A stretch of 64,000 bases of DNA from Chrysoporthe austroafricana (lineage: Eukaryota; Ascomycota; Sordariomycetes; Diaporthales; Cryphonectriaceae): the NCBI GenBank assembly GCA_001051155.2, contig JYIP02000008.1, forward strand, positions 1,116,001 through 1,180,000, written 5' to 3'. Position numbers and translations under genes: made by a program. Within the stretch, counting starts at the first letter, position 1. Every line of letters begins with the position of its first letter. Below the pieces are notes generated by a model, which saw only the letters and a list, made by a program, of their open reading frames with translations, ran no database searches and was not told the DNA's origin. Below are positions 35,403 through 46,092 of the stretch, one piece after another.

Positions 35403-36695
35403 CTACCGTATGCCATCTACCTCTGTCTCTTCCGTCTGCGCAAGCAGCCACGCCAGCCACGCCCCGTCGGCCACGATCGACCGGACCCGCCCCTCGAGCC
35501 ACTCCGTGTTGCCCCAGAACCCCCAGCTGGCCTGGAACCGCAGCCAGTCCACCAGCGCCGTCTCCCAGTGCCGCACGAACACCTCCCACGCGTAGTCCCG
35601 GCCCGGCGCCGCCCGCCGCAGCAGCGCCCCCAGGTACGCGCGCAGCAGCGCCTCCTCGCCCCGGCCCATGGGCTGCCGCTGCCGCCGGCGGCCGCCGCCC
35701 TCCAGCATCGCCCGCGGCACCGCGCACGTGAACAGCTTGGCGAGGTCGCACACCCCCAGCCCCAGCCCGACGTACTGGAAGTCGAAGAAGGCTATCCGCT
35801 TGCCGTCCTTGCTGGCGGCGAAGAGGTTCTCCGCCTTGACGTCCCCGTGCACCAGCGTCTCGTACGGCGAGGCACAGTCCGCCCCGGGCGCCAGCACCCG
35901 CGCTGCGAGCTCCGCCACCGACTCCTCTCGCCCGCCGGCCGGCCAGCACAGCGCCTCGGCCCACACGCCGCCCTCCGCGCAGAGCCCGGCGTACTCGCCC
36001 CGCCGCGTCTGCAGGTACGTGTACCCGCCGTTGAGCCACACCGTCGCGGGCCGCGCGCCGTCTCCGGCCGCCCGGATCAGGGCGTCGCCGTGCCGTGCCG
36101 CGTGCTCCAGCGGCGGCCGCACCAGCGCGCTGCGGTCAAGGAAGGGGGCCGCCTCAGAACCTCGGCGCCACCAGTGCCCGTGGAACCCTGCCAGCCACCC
36201 TAGCGCGCCGTGCACCTGCGCCTCGGTGAGCGCGGCGCGCCGCCCGCCGGCCACGGGGAAGGCGGGGCGCAGGTCCGTGAGGAGCATGGCGGTCCGGAAC
36301 TCGACGTCCTCCTCCGGACTGGTCTGCGGCGACGGGGCCGAGTTGAGGCTCGCGAGGCACGTCGCCACCGCGACGTCCGGCGGGAGCTCGGGTGCGAGGT
36401 GCTTGTAGAACGAGAGCTCCACCTGGTACGACAGCAGCTTGCGGATGTGGCCCTCGTCCGGCTTGGACCCGCGGGCGGCGGCGTGGGGCGGCGTGATGTA
36501 CTTGAGGACCAGCGAGACCTGCGTGTCGTCCCCAGGCGGGCTGGCGGCGGCGGCGCCCGAGGGCACGGCGACGACGTGGCAGATGTGCCCATAGCCGGCC
36601 CACAGCGACTGCAGGTTCCGGCACGAGACGAGGCGCAGGCCCTTGGTCGCGAGCAGATCCCCCGCGACGCGCTCGATGTCGGCCTGCGACTGCAT
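35403..36695 (-). CDS. APH/CHK-like phosphotransferase (protein-kinase-like fold)
   Basis: Single exon, 430 aa from the ATG at 36695 (an upstream in-frame extension to 37106 has no family features). Residues about 280-310 carry the Brenner motif LVHGDVKAENLF (catalytic Asp, metal-binding Asn) and, just after, RIAFFDFQYVGLG with the metal-binding Asp of the DFG-like position. An N-terminal lobe has VSLVLKYITPP (candidate ATP-binding Lys) and LLSYQVELSFYKHLAPEL (helix-C Glu). This pattern matches aminoglycoside-phosphotransferase/choline-kinase/ecdysteroid-kinase-like families that phosphorylate small hydroxyl compounds. The substrate cannot be inferred. VCDLAKLFTCAVPRAML and DWLRFQASWGFWG are typical of fungal members. 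It is divergent from the Maf gene. Confidence 0.83.
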   Translation of the reverse strand: MQSQADIERVAGDLLATKGLRLVSCRNLQSLWAGYGHICHVVAVPSGAAAASPPGDDTQVSLVLKYITPPHAAARGSKPDEGHIRKLLSYQVELSFYKHLAPELPPDVAVATCLASLNSAPSPQTSPEEDVEFRTAMLLTDLRPAFPVAGGRRAALTEAQVHGALGWLAGFHGHWWRRGSEAAPFLDRSALVRPPLEHAARHGDALIRAAGDGARPATVWLNGGYTYLQTRRGEYAGLCAEGGVWAEALCWPAGGREESVAELAARVLAPGADCASPYETLVHGDVKAENLFAASKDGKRIAFFDFQYVGLGLGVCDLAKLFTCAVPRAMLEGGGRRRQRQPMGRGEEALLRAYLGALLRRAAPGRDYAWEVFVRHWETALVDWLRFQASWGFWGNTEWLEGRVRSIVADGAWLAWLLAQTEETEVDGIR

Positions 36696-37556
36696 CCTCC
36701 CCGGGTGGCGTGTGGAGCAGCAGCAGCGGCGGCAGAAAGAGAGAGGCAGAGATGGGCCAGATCTCAGGCCGACAGGCTTCGTGTCCCCGGCCGACGTGCT
36801 GGGTTGTAGGGTGTAGTATAGTAGTATAGTAGTTGTAGGAGGTAGGCGAGGCGAGCGTGCGAGGCTGTCAGGACGACTCGTGCTTTCAGACCCCAACCCT
36901 AACCCGAGGAAGACGTATTGGGTACTTTGGGAATGTACTTTTGGGGGACTACTCAGTGCTACCGTCTGCCCAGTAGCATTGAGATTGACTTTCTTCCCTT
37001 CACGATCGGCATCGGGACGGCATGTGTTTGCCCGAGCCGGGTTTCTCGAGCACCTTGTTATCCTGGGACGAAACGAGGGCCCCCATCCTATCCCTCCTGT
37101 GAACACCCAGCTAAGCTGATTGCGCAGAGCTTTTTGACCAGCGAGACTTGCCTGTGCATAGGTACACGACCCGTTTTCCGCACAGGATGTACTGGGTACT
37201 ATGACTATGGTACATACTGAGGCATGTATCTTCTGGCGCGCGGCTGCGCTAGCTGAGATGGGCTGGAAGGCCCCTGCGCGGGGCTGAGGCTGGCCAGGCT
37301 GGCACTGCCGGGACGCGTCCCCCCCCCCCTAAGCTGCCCCCCAGCGCCCCCCCCTGGATGAGCTGTAGGTGGGGCCCTCGGCCCGCCCAGGACCCCCTAA
37401 ACGTCATCCACTGATCGGCTGGCTGGCTGGCAGAAGCCTCCTGACTCGAATTGCCCGCCCTCGCCCTCGTCGTCCCAGCGCTACTGGAAACCTCGAAACC
37501 TCCTCCTCCGCCCGATGTCCTTCTTCAGCCTCAGCTTCTGGAACACCTCAGTCGCC
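36696..37556. other. 0.86-kb divergent promoter interval
   Basis: Between the kinase-like gene and the Maf gene. Holds a TAGTATAGTAG repeat (about 36811-36831), a telomere-like AACCCTAACCC (about 36895-36905) and C-runs near 37320-37350. No separate gene seen. Confidence 0.5.
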
Positions 37557-38501
37557 ATGGCCTACACCTCCGTGCCCTCCGACCCGCCGCCCGACTACAT
37601 CCAGGCCGCCCGCGACCATGGCATCCGCCTCCGCCAGAGCGCCCCCGTCCGCAAGGGGCCGCTGCCCCTCGAGCTGCCCATCATCACGCACCTCAAGGGC
37701 AAGAGGGTGATACTGGCCTCCGCCTCGCCGCGGAGGAAGGCCCTGCTGGCACAGGTCCGTCTGCCTGCTTTCCCCCTTCCCCTCTCCTCCCTCGCTGCCC
37801 TTCTCCCCCGTGGCTCGCGCCCCCGTAGCTCACGCCGCCGTCTTCCGCAGGTCGGCCTCAGGGACATCGAGATCAAGGCCTCCACGCTCCCCGAGGACCT
37901 CTCCAAGGACGCCTACACGCCCTACGAGTACGTCTCGGCCACCGCGCGCCGCAAGTGCCTGAGCGTCTACGAGGCCGCGCTCGCCGACCAGGCCGCGCTC
38001 GCCGAGTCCAAGGCCCAGCCGCCGGCCGACCCGGAGCTCGTCATCGCCGCCGACACCATCATCGTCAACAACGAGGGCCGCGTGCTCGAGAAGCCGCGCA
38101 GCGAGGCCGACCACGCGCGCATGCTGCGCCACCTGCGCGACACGCGCGTGCACAAGGTCCTGACCGCCGTCGTGTGCCTCGCCCCCAAGGCCGACGCCAG
38201 CCACCCCGGCTACGAGATCGCCGCCCACACCGAGGAGACCCGCGTCTACTTCGCCCAGGAGGGCGACGGCCTGCCCGACGACGTCATCGACGCCTACGTC
38301 CGCACCCGCGAGGGCGCCGACAAGGCCGGCGGCTACGCCGTCCAGGGCGTCGGCGGCCTCGTGCTCGTCGAGAAGGTCGACGGCTGCGTCGACAACGTCG
38401 TGGGCCTGCCCGTGCGCAAGACCCTGGCCCTCGCCGAGAAGGTCATCTTCCAGCAGGGCGAGGAGGAGGTCCAGTGGTCGGATGAGGACCATGAAGAGTG
38501 A
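37557..38501 (+). CDS. Maf-type nucleoside triphosphate pyrophosphatase
   Basis: Hydrolyses non-canonical or selected NTPs to NMP and pyrophosphate, a house-cleaning role, by family knowledge. Exons 37557-37754 and 37851-38501 give 282 aa. The catalytic N-terminal motif is RVILASASPRRKALLAQVGL, formed across the splice; then YEYVSATARRKC, DPELVIAADTIIVNNEGRVL (metal-binding Asp) and LEKPRSEADHARMLRHL, and GGYAVQGVGGLVLVEKVDG with NVVGLPV at the end, all Maf hallmarks. The 96-bp intron (GTCCGT...CAG) is in frame and stop-free, so unspliced message would add 32 Pro/Leu/Arg-rich residues. The ATG at 37557 has a better context (GCCATGG) than the in-frame ATG at 37515, which would add 14 residues and remains possible. 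Confidence 0.92.
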   Translation: MAYTSVPSDPPPDYIQAARDHGIRLRQSAPVRKGPLPLELPIITHLKGKRVILASASPRRKALLAQVRLPAFPLPLSSLAALLPRGSRPRSSRRRLPQVGLRDIEIKASTLPEDLSKDAYTPYEYVSATARRKCLSVYEAALADQAALAESKAQPPADPELVIAADTIIVNNEGRVLEKPRSEADHARMLRHLRDTRVHKVLTAVVCLAPKADASHPGYEIAAHTEETRVYFAQEGDGLPDDVIDAYVRTREGADKAGGYAVQGVGGLVLVEKVDGCVDNVVGLPVRKTLALAEKVIFQQGEEEVQWSDEDHEE

Positions 38502-39174
38502 GGTGGGCCGCCGGTGTGCTGTGTGGGGGAAGGGGGTTCCTATCTGGCGAGGGCTGTCGCGAGGTGCCACCCGCACAGCTCTCCGGTCGAGACCGGCCGA
38601 GATAACCCGACCTGTGGGTGGAGCGGTCACGTCTTTAAGGACTCCGCCCGAGAGCTGAGAGCCATTGCCCTAAGCGAGGCGGGGCACAAAAGCGCAACGG
38701 AGACTAAAGCACCAGATCTTAGGAGAAGAGAAAGCTGGTTAGGCAACAAGACCGTAGTTCTGTGCTGGTCTGCGGGGGTGCAGGAGAGGTCTTCTGGGCT
38801 GAGGATATATTTGGGCTCTACTACAACACCCCACCCTGTGAGCCTGCTCCGAGGGCCTCTGTCGAGGCTCGTCAGTAGGACTTGGGAGAGGGACAGTGGG
38901 ACGAAGGACAAGCAGACCGGAAGGAGAAGCTCGACCGGTGTCGGCCGATATAGATCTATTATGTCTGCCCGTGATCTACCAGAAAACAAACAAACATACG
39001 TAAGCTCATCTTGCCAAGCGCACCGGCTGGGCCGGCTGGCATCTCGGCCAGCAGCAGGGCTGTATACGTGGAGCGTCGACGCAGACTATGCCGAGATAGT
39101 GAGCACGCCGAGGACACGCGTGCAGTGGGACGGATGACAACAACGGCATCGCCTGACAGCCCGCACGCCCCTTT
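38502..39174. other. 0.67-kb interval between convergent genes
   Basis: 3' flanks of the Maf and threonyl-tRNA synthetase genes. No protein-like frame or repeat seen. Confidence 0.5.
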
Positions 39175-40734
39175 CTATTCGTATCTATCAACGCGCTCCT
39201 TCAAGAACTCGAGTAGCGCCGCCGGGCTCATGTGCAGATCCTCCTTCCGCTCTGCTAGCGCAGGGATCCCGGAGACGTTGGCATCCACGGTGCCGGCCTC
39301 CACGTTCTTGGGCCCGACGACCACGACCACGCCGTAGCCCTTGTGCCTCGCCTCGCGGACCTTCAGCCCCACGCTCCGCGCGCTGTCGTCCAGGTCGACG
39401 GCCAGCTGCGACGGGTGGCCGCCGGCGCCGGCGCCGCTGCTGCCGCCCAGGCCCAGCAGCACGTCCCGCGCCTCCCGCGCGAGCGCCACCACGGGCGCCG
39501 TGTCGTTGACCGTGATGACCGCCACCTGCCGCGGATTGAGCCAGAACGGCCACCGCCCGGCGTAGTGCTCGATCAGCAGCGCCATGAGCCGCTCGACGGA
39601 CCCCAGCACGGCGCGGTGGATCATGACGGGGCGGACGCGGCCCACCGGCCCCGCCGCCGCGGGCGCCGGGTCGCCGCCTCCTGCCTCCGCCGGCAGGCCC
39701 CGGCGCTCGCGCTCGGGGTCCGGCACCTCGTACTCGAGGCCGAAGCGCTTGGGGAGCTGGAAGTCGAGCTGGATGGTGGCGGTCTGGTGCTCCTTGCCGT
39801 CCGAGTCGCGGAGGATGACGTCGATCTTGGGGCCGTAGAAGGCGCCGTCGCCGGCGCCGAGGGTCCAGGGCCGGCCGGTGCGGTCGAGGGCGGCGCGCAG
39901 GGCGGCCTCGGCCTGGTCCCACTCGCCGGCGGTGCCGATGAAGTGGTCGGCGGGGCGGGTGGACAGGACGAGGCGGTAGGGGCCGAGGCCGAAGGTGGTG
40001 TAGGCGTCGCGGACGAAGTCGAGGGTGCGGCGGATCTCCTCCTCGATCTGGGCCGGGCGGCAGAAGATGTGGCCGTCGTCCTGGTGGAAGCGGCGCACGC
40101 GCGTGAGGCCGCTCAGGGCGCCCGAGACCTCGTTGCGGTGCAGCGGGGAGAAGTCGGCGTAGCGGAGGGGCAGGTCGCGGTACGAGCGGCGGCGCGCGGC
40201 GAAGATGAGGCAGTGGCCGGGGCAGTTCATGGGCTTCAGGCCGTACTCGTCCTCCTCCTCCCCGGCGGCGGGGGCCCCGTCCGCGGGCCGGCGCGACGAC
40301 GGCGACGACGGCGGCGGCGCGCTCGTCACGGTGAACATGTCCTCGGCATAGTTCTCGAGGTGGCCGGACCGGGCCCACAGCGCCTTCTTGAAGATGGTCG
40401 GGGTGATGACCTCCTGGAAGCCGTGGCGGACGTACTGGCGGCGCAGGTACTCGACCAGGCGGTTGAAGACGCGCGCGCCGGCGGGGAGGAAGATGGGCGA
40501 GCCCGGGCTGTAGACGGAGGTGGCAAAGAGCTCCTGCTGGACGCCGAGGTCGCGGTGGTCGGCGGGCGGCCTGGCGGGTCGGGGCGTCGAGGACGAGGAC
40601 GAGGACGAGGACGGCCCTGCGTGGTTCGAGCACGGTCTGCGCGGGGGGCGGCGCGCTGCTGCTGCTGCTGCTGTCGTCCGCTGCCTGTTTGCCAGAGGCC
40701 GCAGGGAGCTTCTCACAGCCCTTATGCCCAGCAT
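39175..40734 (-). CDS. Mitochondrial threonyl-tRNA synthetase
   Basis: Class II enzyme charging mitochondrial tRNA-Thr; single exon, 519 aa. The ATG at 40734 opens a basic Ser/Arg/Ala-rich presequence (MLGIRAVRSSLRPLANRQRT); an in-frame ATG at 40899 would add 55 residues that do not look like a presequence. Motif 1 is YVRHGFQEVITPTIF, zinc-site Cys is in LKPMNCPGHCLIF, motif 2 is LRYADFSPLHRNEVSGALSG followed by LTRVRRFHQDDGHIF, and motif 3 is MIHRAVLGSVERLMALLIEH. A C-terminal anticodon-binding domain follows. There is no TGS or editing domain, the usual state of fungal mitochondrial ThrRS. Residues 28-56 include a Ser-rich stretch and a proline patch, and an Ala/Pro/Glu insert occurs before LKPMNCPGH. 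It is divergent from the membrane protein gene at 41692. Confidence 0.94.
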   Translation of the reverse strand: MLGIRAVRSSLRPLANRQRTTAAAAAARRPPRRPCSNHAGPSSSSSSSSTPRPARPPADHRDLGVQQELFATSVYSPGSPIFLPAGARVFNRLVEYLRRQYVRHGFQEVITPTIFKKALWARSGHLENYAEDMFTVTSAPPPSSPSSRRPADGAPAAGEEEDEYGLKPMNCPGHCLIFAARRRSYRDLPLRYADFSPLHRNEVSGALSGLTRVRRFHQDDGHIFCRPAQIEEEIRRTLDFVRDAYTTFGLGPYRLVLSTRPADHFIGTAGEWDQAEAALRAALDRTGRPWTLGAGDGAFYGPKIDVILRDSDGKEHQTATIQLDFQLPKRFGLEYEVPDPERERRGLPAEAGGGDPAPAAAGPVGRVRPVMIHRAVLGSVERLMALLIEHYAGRWPFWLNPRQVAVITVNDTAPVVALAREARDVLLGLGGSSGAGAGGHPSQLAVDLDDSARSVGLKVREARHKGYGVVVVVGPKNVEAGTVDANVSGIPALAERKEDLHMSPAALLEFLKERVDRYE

Positions 40735-41691
40735 GGCCGTGAAGGAGTTGTCGGGGTGTGCCTCAGGTCGACATCGCTGGTCCCGTGACGGGGAGAAAGG
40801 AGGGAGGGTGTGTGGGTGGGAAGACGTCGACGTTGCGAAACCTTTTTGCATGTGTACGCGACTTAGTACCTGGTACTTGGGCCTCCAGCGCGCCCTCATT
40901 GGCGTCCCGGCACAGGCTGCACACCCCCCTGTACCTGGTACGTACCCAGGCAGCCAGGTACTGTACCGTCAGTGGACAAGGGGGGCCCTGGGGCCTGGGG
41001 AGGGGCCACATGACAGGGGTCCAGGCCACCCGCCGCAACCCACGTCATTCCTTGGCTTGCAGTCCAGACGCGGTGCTCGCTGGCTCGTCCACGCACTCGC
41101 TCAACTCGCTCACTCCAACCCTCTCCAGCGCCGGAAACCCATACAGCTCCCGGCCGTCCTGACCAGAACGGAACGCGCCCTCATGAGGAGCAGCGCGAGA
41201 CCGACCGCTCCTGTACGCCTGCCTGCGAGGCTGCCTGCGCCGTGACTCACCGCGCGCCGCCTGCTGGTCCACCCCGGCTCGCGGCTCCGGCGTCCGCAAG
41301 ACACCGCGCCTCGCCACTCCACCTGGCGCACCACTCGGGGCTCCTCCTGTCCTGTCTGGAGCTGGCGCGGGACCCAGGGCCGTCGCCGGCTTTGTCTGCA
41401 CCTGTTGCGGAACCCCTTCGTGTGGTCTCGGTCTTTCCTGCGTCGTTACCCTGCGCTCTCCTCCCCCGTCCGTCTTCCTTTGTCCGCCCTCCTCCTCTGT
41501 CCGACCTGAAGCGGCTGGGCCGACCGCCGCGCAGGTGCTCCCACCCTCTCAGCGCTCTATTAAAGCGCAGCGCCTGCGCTCCAGTTGGCAAGCGGGACGT
41601 CCACCACAAGACCAGGTCGCCATACCACCGGCAGCGTCTCCTCTCTTCCCCGTTCCTCTCACATCCACCCACCCATTTCGGCAAGACGGAG
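40735..41691. other. 0.96-kb divergent promoter interval
   Basis: Promoters of the threonyl-tRNA synthetase and of the membrane protein. Contains several GTACCTGG/CCAGGTAC words (about 40868-40966), some arranged as inverted copies, and a C/T-rich leader just before 41692. The open frame continues upstream from 41692 to 41242, but its translation is low-complexity and not protein-like. Confidence 0.5.
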
Positions 41692-43407
41692 ATGAACCGC
41701 GCCAGGACGAGGAGGCAGCAGCCTCCTGTCGAGACATCGTGGCGTATGGTCGAGGGCGAGAACGACAGCTTTGACACGTCCGTCGTCCCCGACGAGCTCC
41801 TCGACTACGACTTCGGCCTGTCCAGCGGCGGGCCCTCGCAGCGCTCCGACCTGTCCCAGCTCTCCGGGCTGTCGTCCCAGTCCAACGGTGGGGACTGGGA
41901 CTTCCGAGGGTCCCAGGACAGCGCCACGATCCAGGACTTCATCACCCAGGCCGGCGACGAGAGGCTCATCATGCGGTCGCCCTTCCAGCCGTCCGTGCCC
42001 GGCGCCGTGCGGCGGCTGCCGTCGGCGCAGTACGCCAGCAGCCGGTCGCCGGAACTGGAATTCCACATGCCCCGTGTCGACGTCGACGGCCCGCGGCGCA
42101 CGTCGCCGGGCTCGGCAAGGACCGTCCGGCAGCGGCGGGGCGCGAGGCCGACAGGACAGGAACCGTCCACGCCGAGATCTACATTCGCCGACCCGGGACC
42201 GCCGCCCTCGGTCTGGCAGCGCTTGGACGCCGCGCTCCCGCACGCGCTGTACGACGCCCTTGCCTGGGTCTTCGGCCTCCTGGGCATGATTCTCCGGTAC
42301 CTCCAGAAGCCGCTGGCCGTGGCCCTCGCTCTCTACCTCGTCTTCGGCGCTCTCATCATGGCGTCACACTGGCTCACGCGATCCTTCTACGTCGCGCTCT
42401 CGCCCGTGTGCAACATCCCGGGCCTCGACCATGTCGTCACCCTGCCCTTCTGCCCTGACCGCAGCCCCAAGCAGGGTGCCAAGTACAAGGAGCTCATGGA
42501 CGTGCAGGGGCTCGTCGAGGACATCTATGAGGTTTCGGCCGACGGCGTCGGCCTCCCGTTCGAGATGACGTGGACCGAGGTGACGGTCCGCGAACTCCGG
42601 AACATGATCCGCGCTTCCAAGCTGGAGACCAAGGACGAGCTGCTCGTCGAGCTCAATGGCTTCATCGAGGGCATGACCCCCGTCGCCCACGGCCTGTCGC
42701 GCTTCAACGTGCAAGTCAGCTACACCATCGATGCGGTGATCACCATCAACACCTGGATGCGGGGCCTCCTGGAGAAGCAGGCCGCGGAGGAGCAGGCCCG
42801 CCTGGGGTGGGCCTCGGCGCTCTTCGCGCCGTTCCGGCCCGTCGGGCTCTCGGAAGAGGACTTGCTGAATAAGTACATCAGGCACACCGCCATGGTGTTG
42901 GAGAAGATCGACAACCTCATCACCGCCGCCAAAGACCTGCTGGAGTTGCTCGATGTCCTGACGTTCTACGCGGGCCGCATCCAGGACTACGTCGTGCGCA
43001 CGAAGGAAAACGTCGAGGCCGACGCGGACAATGACCCGATGGTGACAATCCTGAAGATGCTCGGGCTGAACCTCGGGCGCGTGCGCAACCTCAACGACAA
43101 GCTGCGGCTGCTGGCCCGCGTCGAGTCGGACCGGGTCATGGCCATCAAGCGTGTCAGTCAGGTCCTCACGGACCTGCGCACCATCCACCATGAGCTGATC
43201 CAGCTGCGCCAGACGGTCGGCCGGCCGGCGGACGACGCTGCCTTGGACGCCGAGCCCACGCCACTCTCCGTGCACATCGGTTACATCACCAGCGGCATCG
43301 ACAGGCTCGGCCGCGCGAGGGACCGCATCAGGACCGCCGAGCAGGACCGGCGGCAGGCGGCGATCGCCAAGGGGAAGGCCGCCGACCAGGGTATCGAGAG
43401 TTCCTGA
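41692..43407 (+). CDS. Membrane protein of unknown function with helical C-terminal domain
   Basis: Single exon, 571 aa. I do not recognise a named family. Residues 1-170 are hydrophilic and probably disordered (Ser/Arg/Gly-rich with acidic patches). Residues about 190-228 hold one or two membrane helices (ALAWVFGLLGMILRYL then KPLAVALALYLVFGALIMAS). The next 330 residues are strongly helical and probably coiled coil, for example TWTEVTVRELRNMIRASKLE, LSRFNVQVSYTIDAVITINT and MVLEKIDNLITAAKDLLELL. Such a layout suits an organelle or nuclear-envelope membrane protein with a large soluble helical domain, but that is inference. The start MNRARTRRQQ was preferred to the upstream GC-rich extension. 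A 3' C-run follows the stop at once. Confidence 0.75.
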   Translation: MNRARTRRQQPPVETSWRMVEGENDSFDTSVVPDELLDYDFGLSSGGPSQRSDLSQLSGLSSQSNGGDWDFRGSQDSATIQDFITQAGDERLIMRSPFQPSVPGAVRRLPSAQYASSRSPELEFHMPRVDVDGPRRTSPGSARTVRQRRGARPTGQEPSTPRSTFADPGPPPSVWQRLDAALPHALYDALAWVFGLLGMILRYLQKPLAVALALYLVFGALIMASHWLTRSFYVALSPVCNIPGLDHVVTLPFCPDRSPKQGAKYKELMDVQGLVEDIYEVSADGVGLPFEMTWTEVTVRELRNMIRASKLETKDELLVELNGFIEGMTPVAHGLSRFNVQVSYTIDAVITINTWMRGLLEKQAAEEQARLGWASALFAPFRPVGLSEEDLLNKYIRHTAMVLEKIDNLITAAKDLLELLDVLTFYAGRIQDYVVRTKENVEADADNDPMVTILKMLGLNLGRVRNLNDKLRLLARVESDRVMAIKRVSQVLTDLRTIHHELIQLRQTVGRPADDAALDAEPTPLSVHIGYITSGIDRLGRARDRIRTAEQDRRQAAIAKGKAADQGIESS

Positions 43408-43854
43408 TCCCCCTTCCTTCCCCCCCCCCCTCTGTCTGCGCACGTCGCCGGGAGGAGACATGACTGATACTACGGGCGGGTTCTTCGTGCGCGCGCTCAG
43501 TCTGGCGGCTGTCTATCTCGCTCTCCCTCCCTCCCTCCCCCTCCTCCTGTGGCAGGTGTCGCCTGCGCGGCGTTCGGGACGCAAACGAGTAGATGAAACA
43601 AACGGATACGGATACGGAGCTGGATGTCGGGTTTCACAAATAAGGCGTTTTTTTTTTTCTAGAGATGGCGGGTTCTGGCTTTCCGGTGTTTTCCCCATGT
43701 ATCTAGACGCTCGCTCTGGTCGTTCATCAGCGCTCTGCTCTTTGTTTTTGTTTTTCTCTTTTCTATTTCTCATGTCCTCATAGCAACCAGATACGAGATA
43801 CCCGACGTTTTTGGGCCTGCGCAGGGCCTCGCCTGGAAAAAGAATAAAGCTTTG

Positions 43855-43893
<39 letters not shown>

Positions 43894-44923
43894 TTCAAAA
43901 TAAATAAACGAAGAAATAAATCAATCACTGATTTGTTTTTTTTTTTTATTTAAAAATCGCTGTCTCCCGGGGGGGGGGATACATCCAGTCCCGCTCTGGG
44001 AGCCCGACCACTAGGCGAGGTAAATAGTGCCGCCCAGCAGGACAAGCCCGCAAGCAGACCGGCGGACTGCCACCCGGGGAAGGGCGGCTCAGCCTCGCGA
44101 GGGTTGCAGGCTCTGGGCTGTTTATGTCTTTCCTCCTTTCTTTTCTTGTCCTTCTTTTTCTTTCTTTTTCTTTTCTTTTCTTTTTTTTTTTTAGAAATAA
44201 AAAAAAAGAGAGAGAAAAGAAAGGAAAAAAAGAGCCAACCGCAAAAACTTCACGGGCTGATGGCCAGCAAGTTCAAGTCACCCACCACCCGCTCGTCAGA
44301 TATCGCCCCCAAGATTTTCCCCAAGAAAAGGGGGGGGGGGTGAAGAAGGTGCGGGCCATGCGTGACGTGGCCGTACATACGTACATGCATACATACAGAC
44401 AGACGTGCGCGCGGGAGAGAGAGAGACATAGAGCAAGAGAGGAAGAGGGTCGCACGTAGGTAGTAAGTAGTGGTAGTAGGTTCTTAATATTGTCTCCGAT
44501 CATAATGCATTGCGACACACCGCCAGCGCCCCGTCCGCCGCCGCCGCCGCAGCGGCGGTCCATCCGGGGCCCCGGCGTCGGGCTGGCGGCTGGCTGCGCG
44601 CCCGTGTACTCGTTCCCAAAAGCTAGCAGACCAGATTAGAGCCTGCCCCTTTAACCCTCGTGTGAGCTATGTCCGTCTTGTCCAAACTTCCCAAGAAAAA
44701 AAGATCATTTAAAGCCCCATCGCTGGTGTGGTCCGACACACGCAGGAACCCCCCCCCCTTCCAACCGCCAGGCCTTGGCGCTCCAGATAGCGGCGCTGGA
44801 TTGTCCGGACCTCCTCCTCCCCTTACCCAGGATATTACCCATCCAGCCTTCCAGCCATCCGGCACGCGTGGCTACCCCTTCCCCCTCGTCTTCCCTTCCT
44901 TCCCCTCTCCGTGCCTACCTTGC
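43408..44923. other. 1.5-kb interval between convergent genes
   Basis: Rich in low-complexity tracts: T10 at about 43649, a (CT)n at 43859-43889, a T-rich run at 43936-43947, G8 at 43971, a long T-rich/A-rich palindromic-looking stretch at 44127-44235, and G10 at 44331. No protein-like frame. Confidence 0.6.
43859..43889. repeat. (CT)n microsatellite
   Basis: About 15 uninterrupted CT units in the 3' flank of the membrane-protein gene. Confidence 0.9.
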
Positions 44924-46053
44924 TTAGTACACGAAGTAGCTCTGCGCGAGCGGCAGCTCGGCGCTCGGCTCGGCGGCGCACACCCGCCCGTCGGCCTCGA
45001 CGGTGTAGCTCTCCGGGTCGACGCGCATGCGCGGCATCAGGTCGTTGTACCGCATGTCCTTCTTGCCGACGTTCCGGCAGCCCCGGACGGGCTCGACGCG
45101 CTTGCGCAGGCCGTACGCCTGCACGACGCCGTGCGCGATGGACGCCTGCGACACGAAGAGGACCGAGGTCGGCGGCACGTGCGGCGCGAACATGGGCCGG
45201 GCGATGACGGGCTGGACCGTCGGGATGGAGGCGTTGGGGTCGCCCTGGGGAGCGGTGTCAGTATCGTACCGGGATAGAAGGGAAGAAAAGCAAAGGGAAA
45301 GAAAGGGTAGCGTCCCCGGGGAGGGGGGAGACCCTCTGAACTCACCATCTGGCTCCAGGCGATCAGCCCGCTCTTGACCACCAGGCTGGGCTTGGTGCCG
45401 AACCACGCGGGGTCCCAGACCAGGAGGTCGGCCAGCTTGCCGACCTCGACGCTCCCGACGAGGTGGCCCATGCCCTGGGCCGTGGCCGGGTTGACCGTGT
45501 ACTTGCTCACGTAGCGCTTAACGCGAAAGTTGTCGGCGCCGGTGCCCTCGTCCTCGGGCAGGGGCCCCCGCTGCACCTTGTTCTTGTGCGCCGTGTTCCA
45601 GGTGCGGAGGATGACCTCGCCGCACCGGCCCATGGCCTGGCTGTCGCTGCTCATCATGCTGATGGCGCCGAGGTCGTGCAGCACGTCCTCGGCGGCGATG
45701 GTCTCGGCGCGGATCCGGCTCTCGGCGAAGGCGACGTCCTCAGGGATGTCCTTGGACAGGTGGTGGCACACCATCAGCATATCCAGGTGCTCGTCGAGGG
45801 TGTTGCGCGTGAAGGGCCGCGTCGGGTTGGTGCTGCTCGGCAGCACGTTCGGGTGCTCCACCACGCTGATGATGTCCGGGGCGTGGCCGCCGCCGGCGCC
45901 CTCGGTGTGGTACGTGTGGATGGTGCGGCCCTTGATGGCGGCGATGGTGCTCTCCACGAAGCCGGACTCGTTGAGCGTGTCGGTGTGGATGAGGCACTGG
46001 ACGTCGAGCTCGTCGCACACGGAGAGGCAGGCGTCGATGGCCGCCGGCGTGGT

Positions 46054-46092
<39 letters not shown>

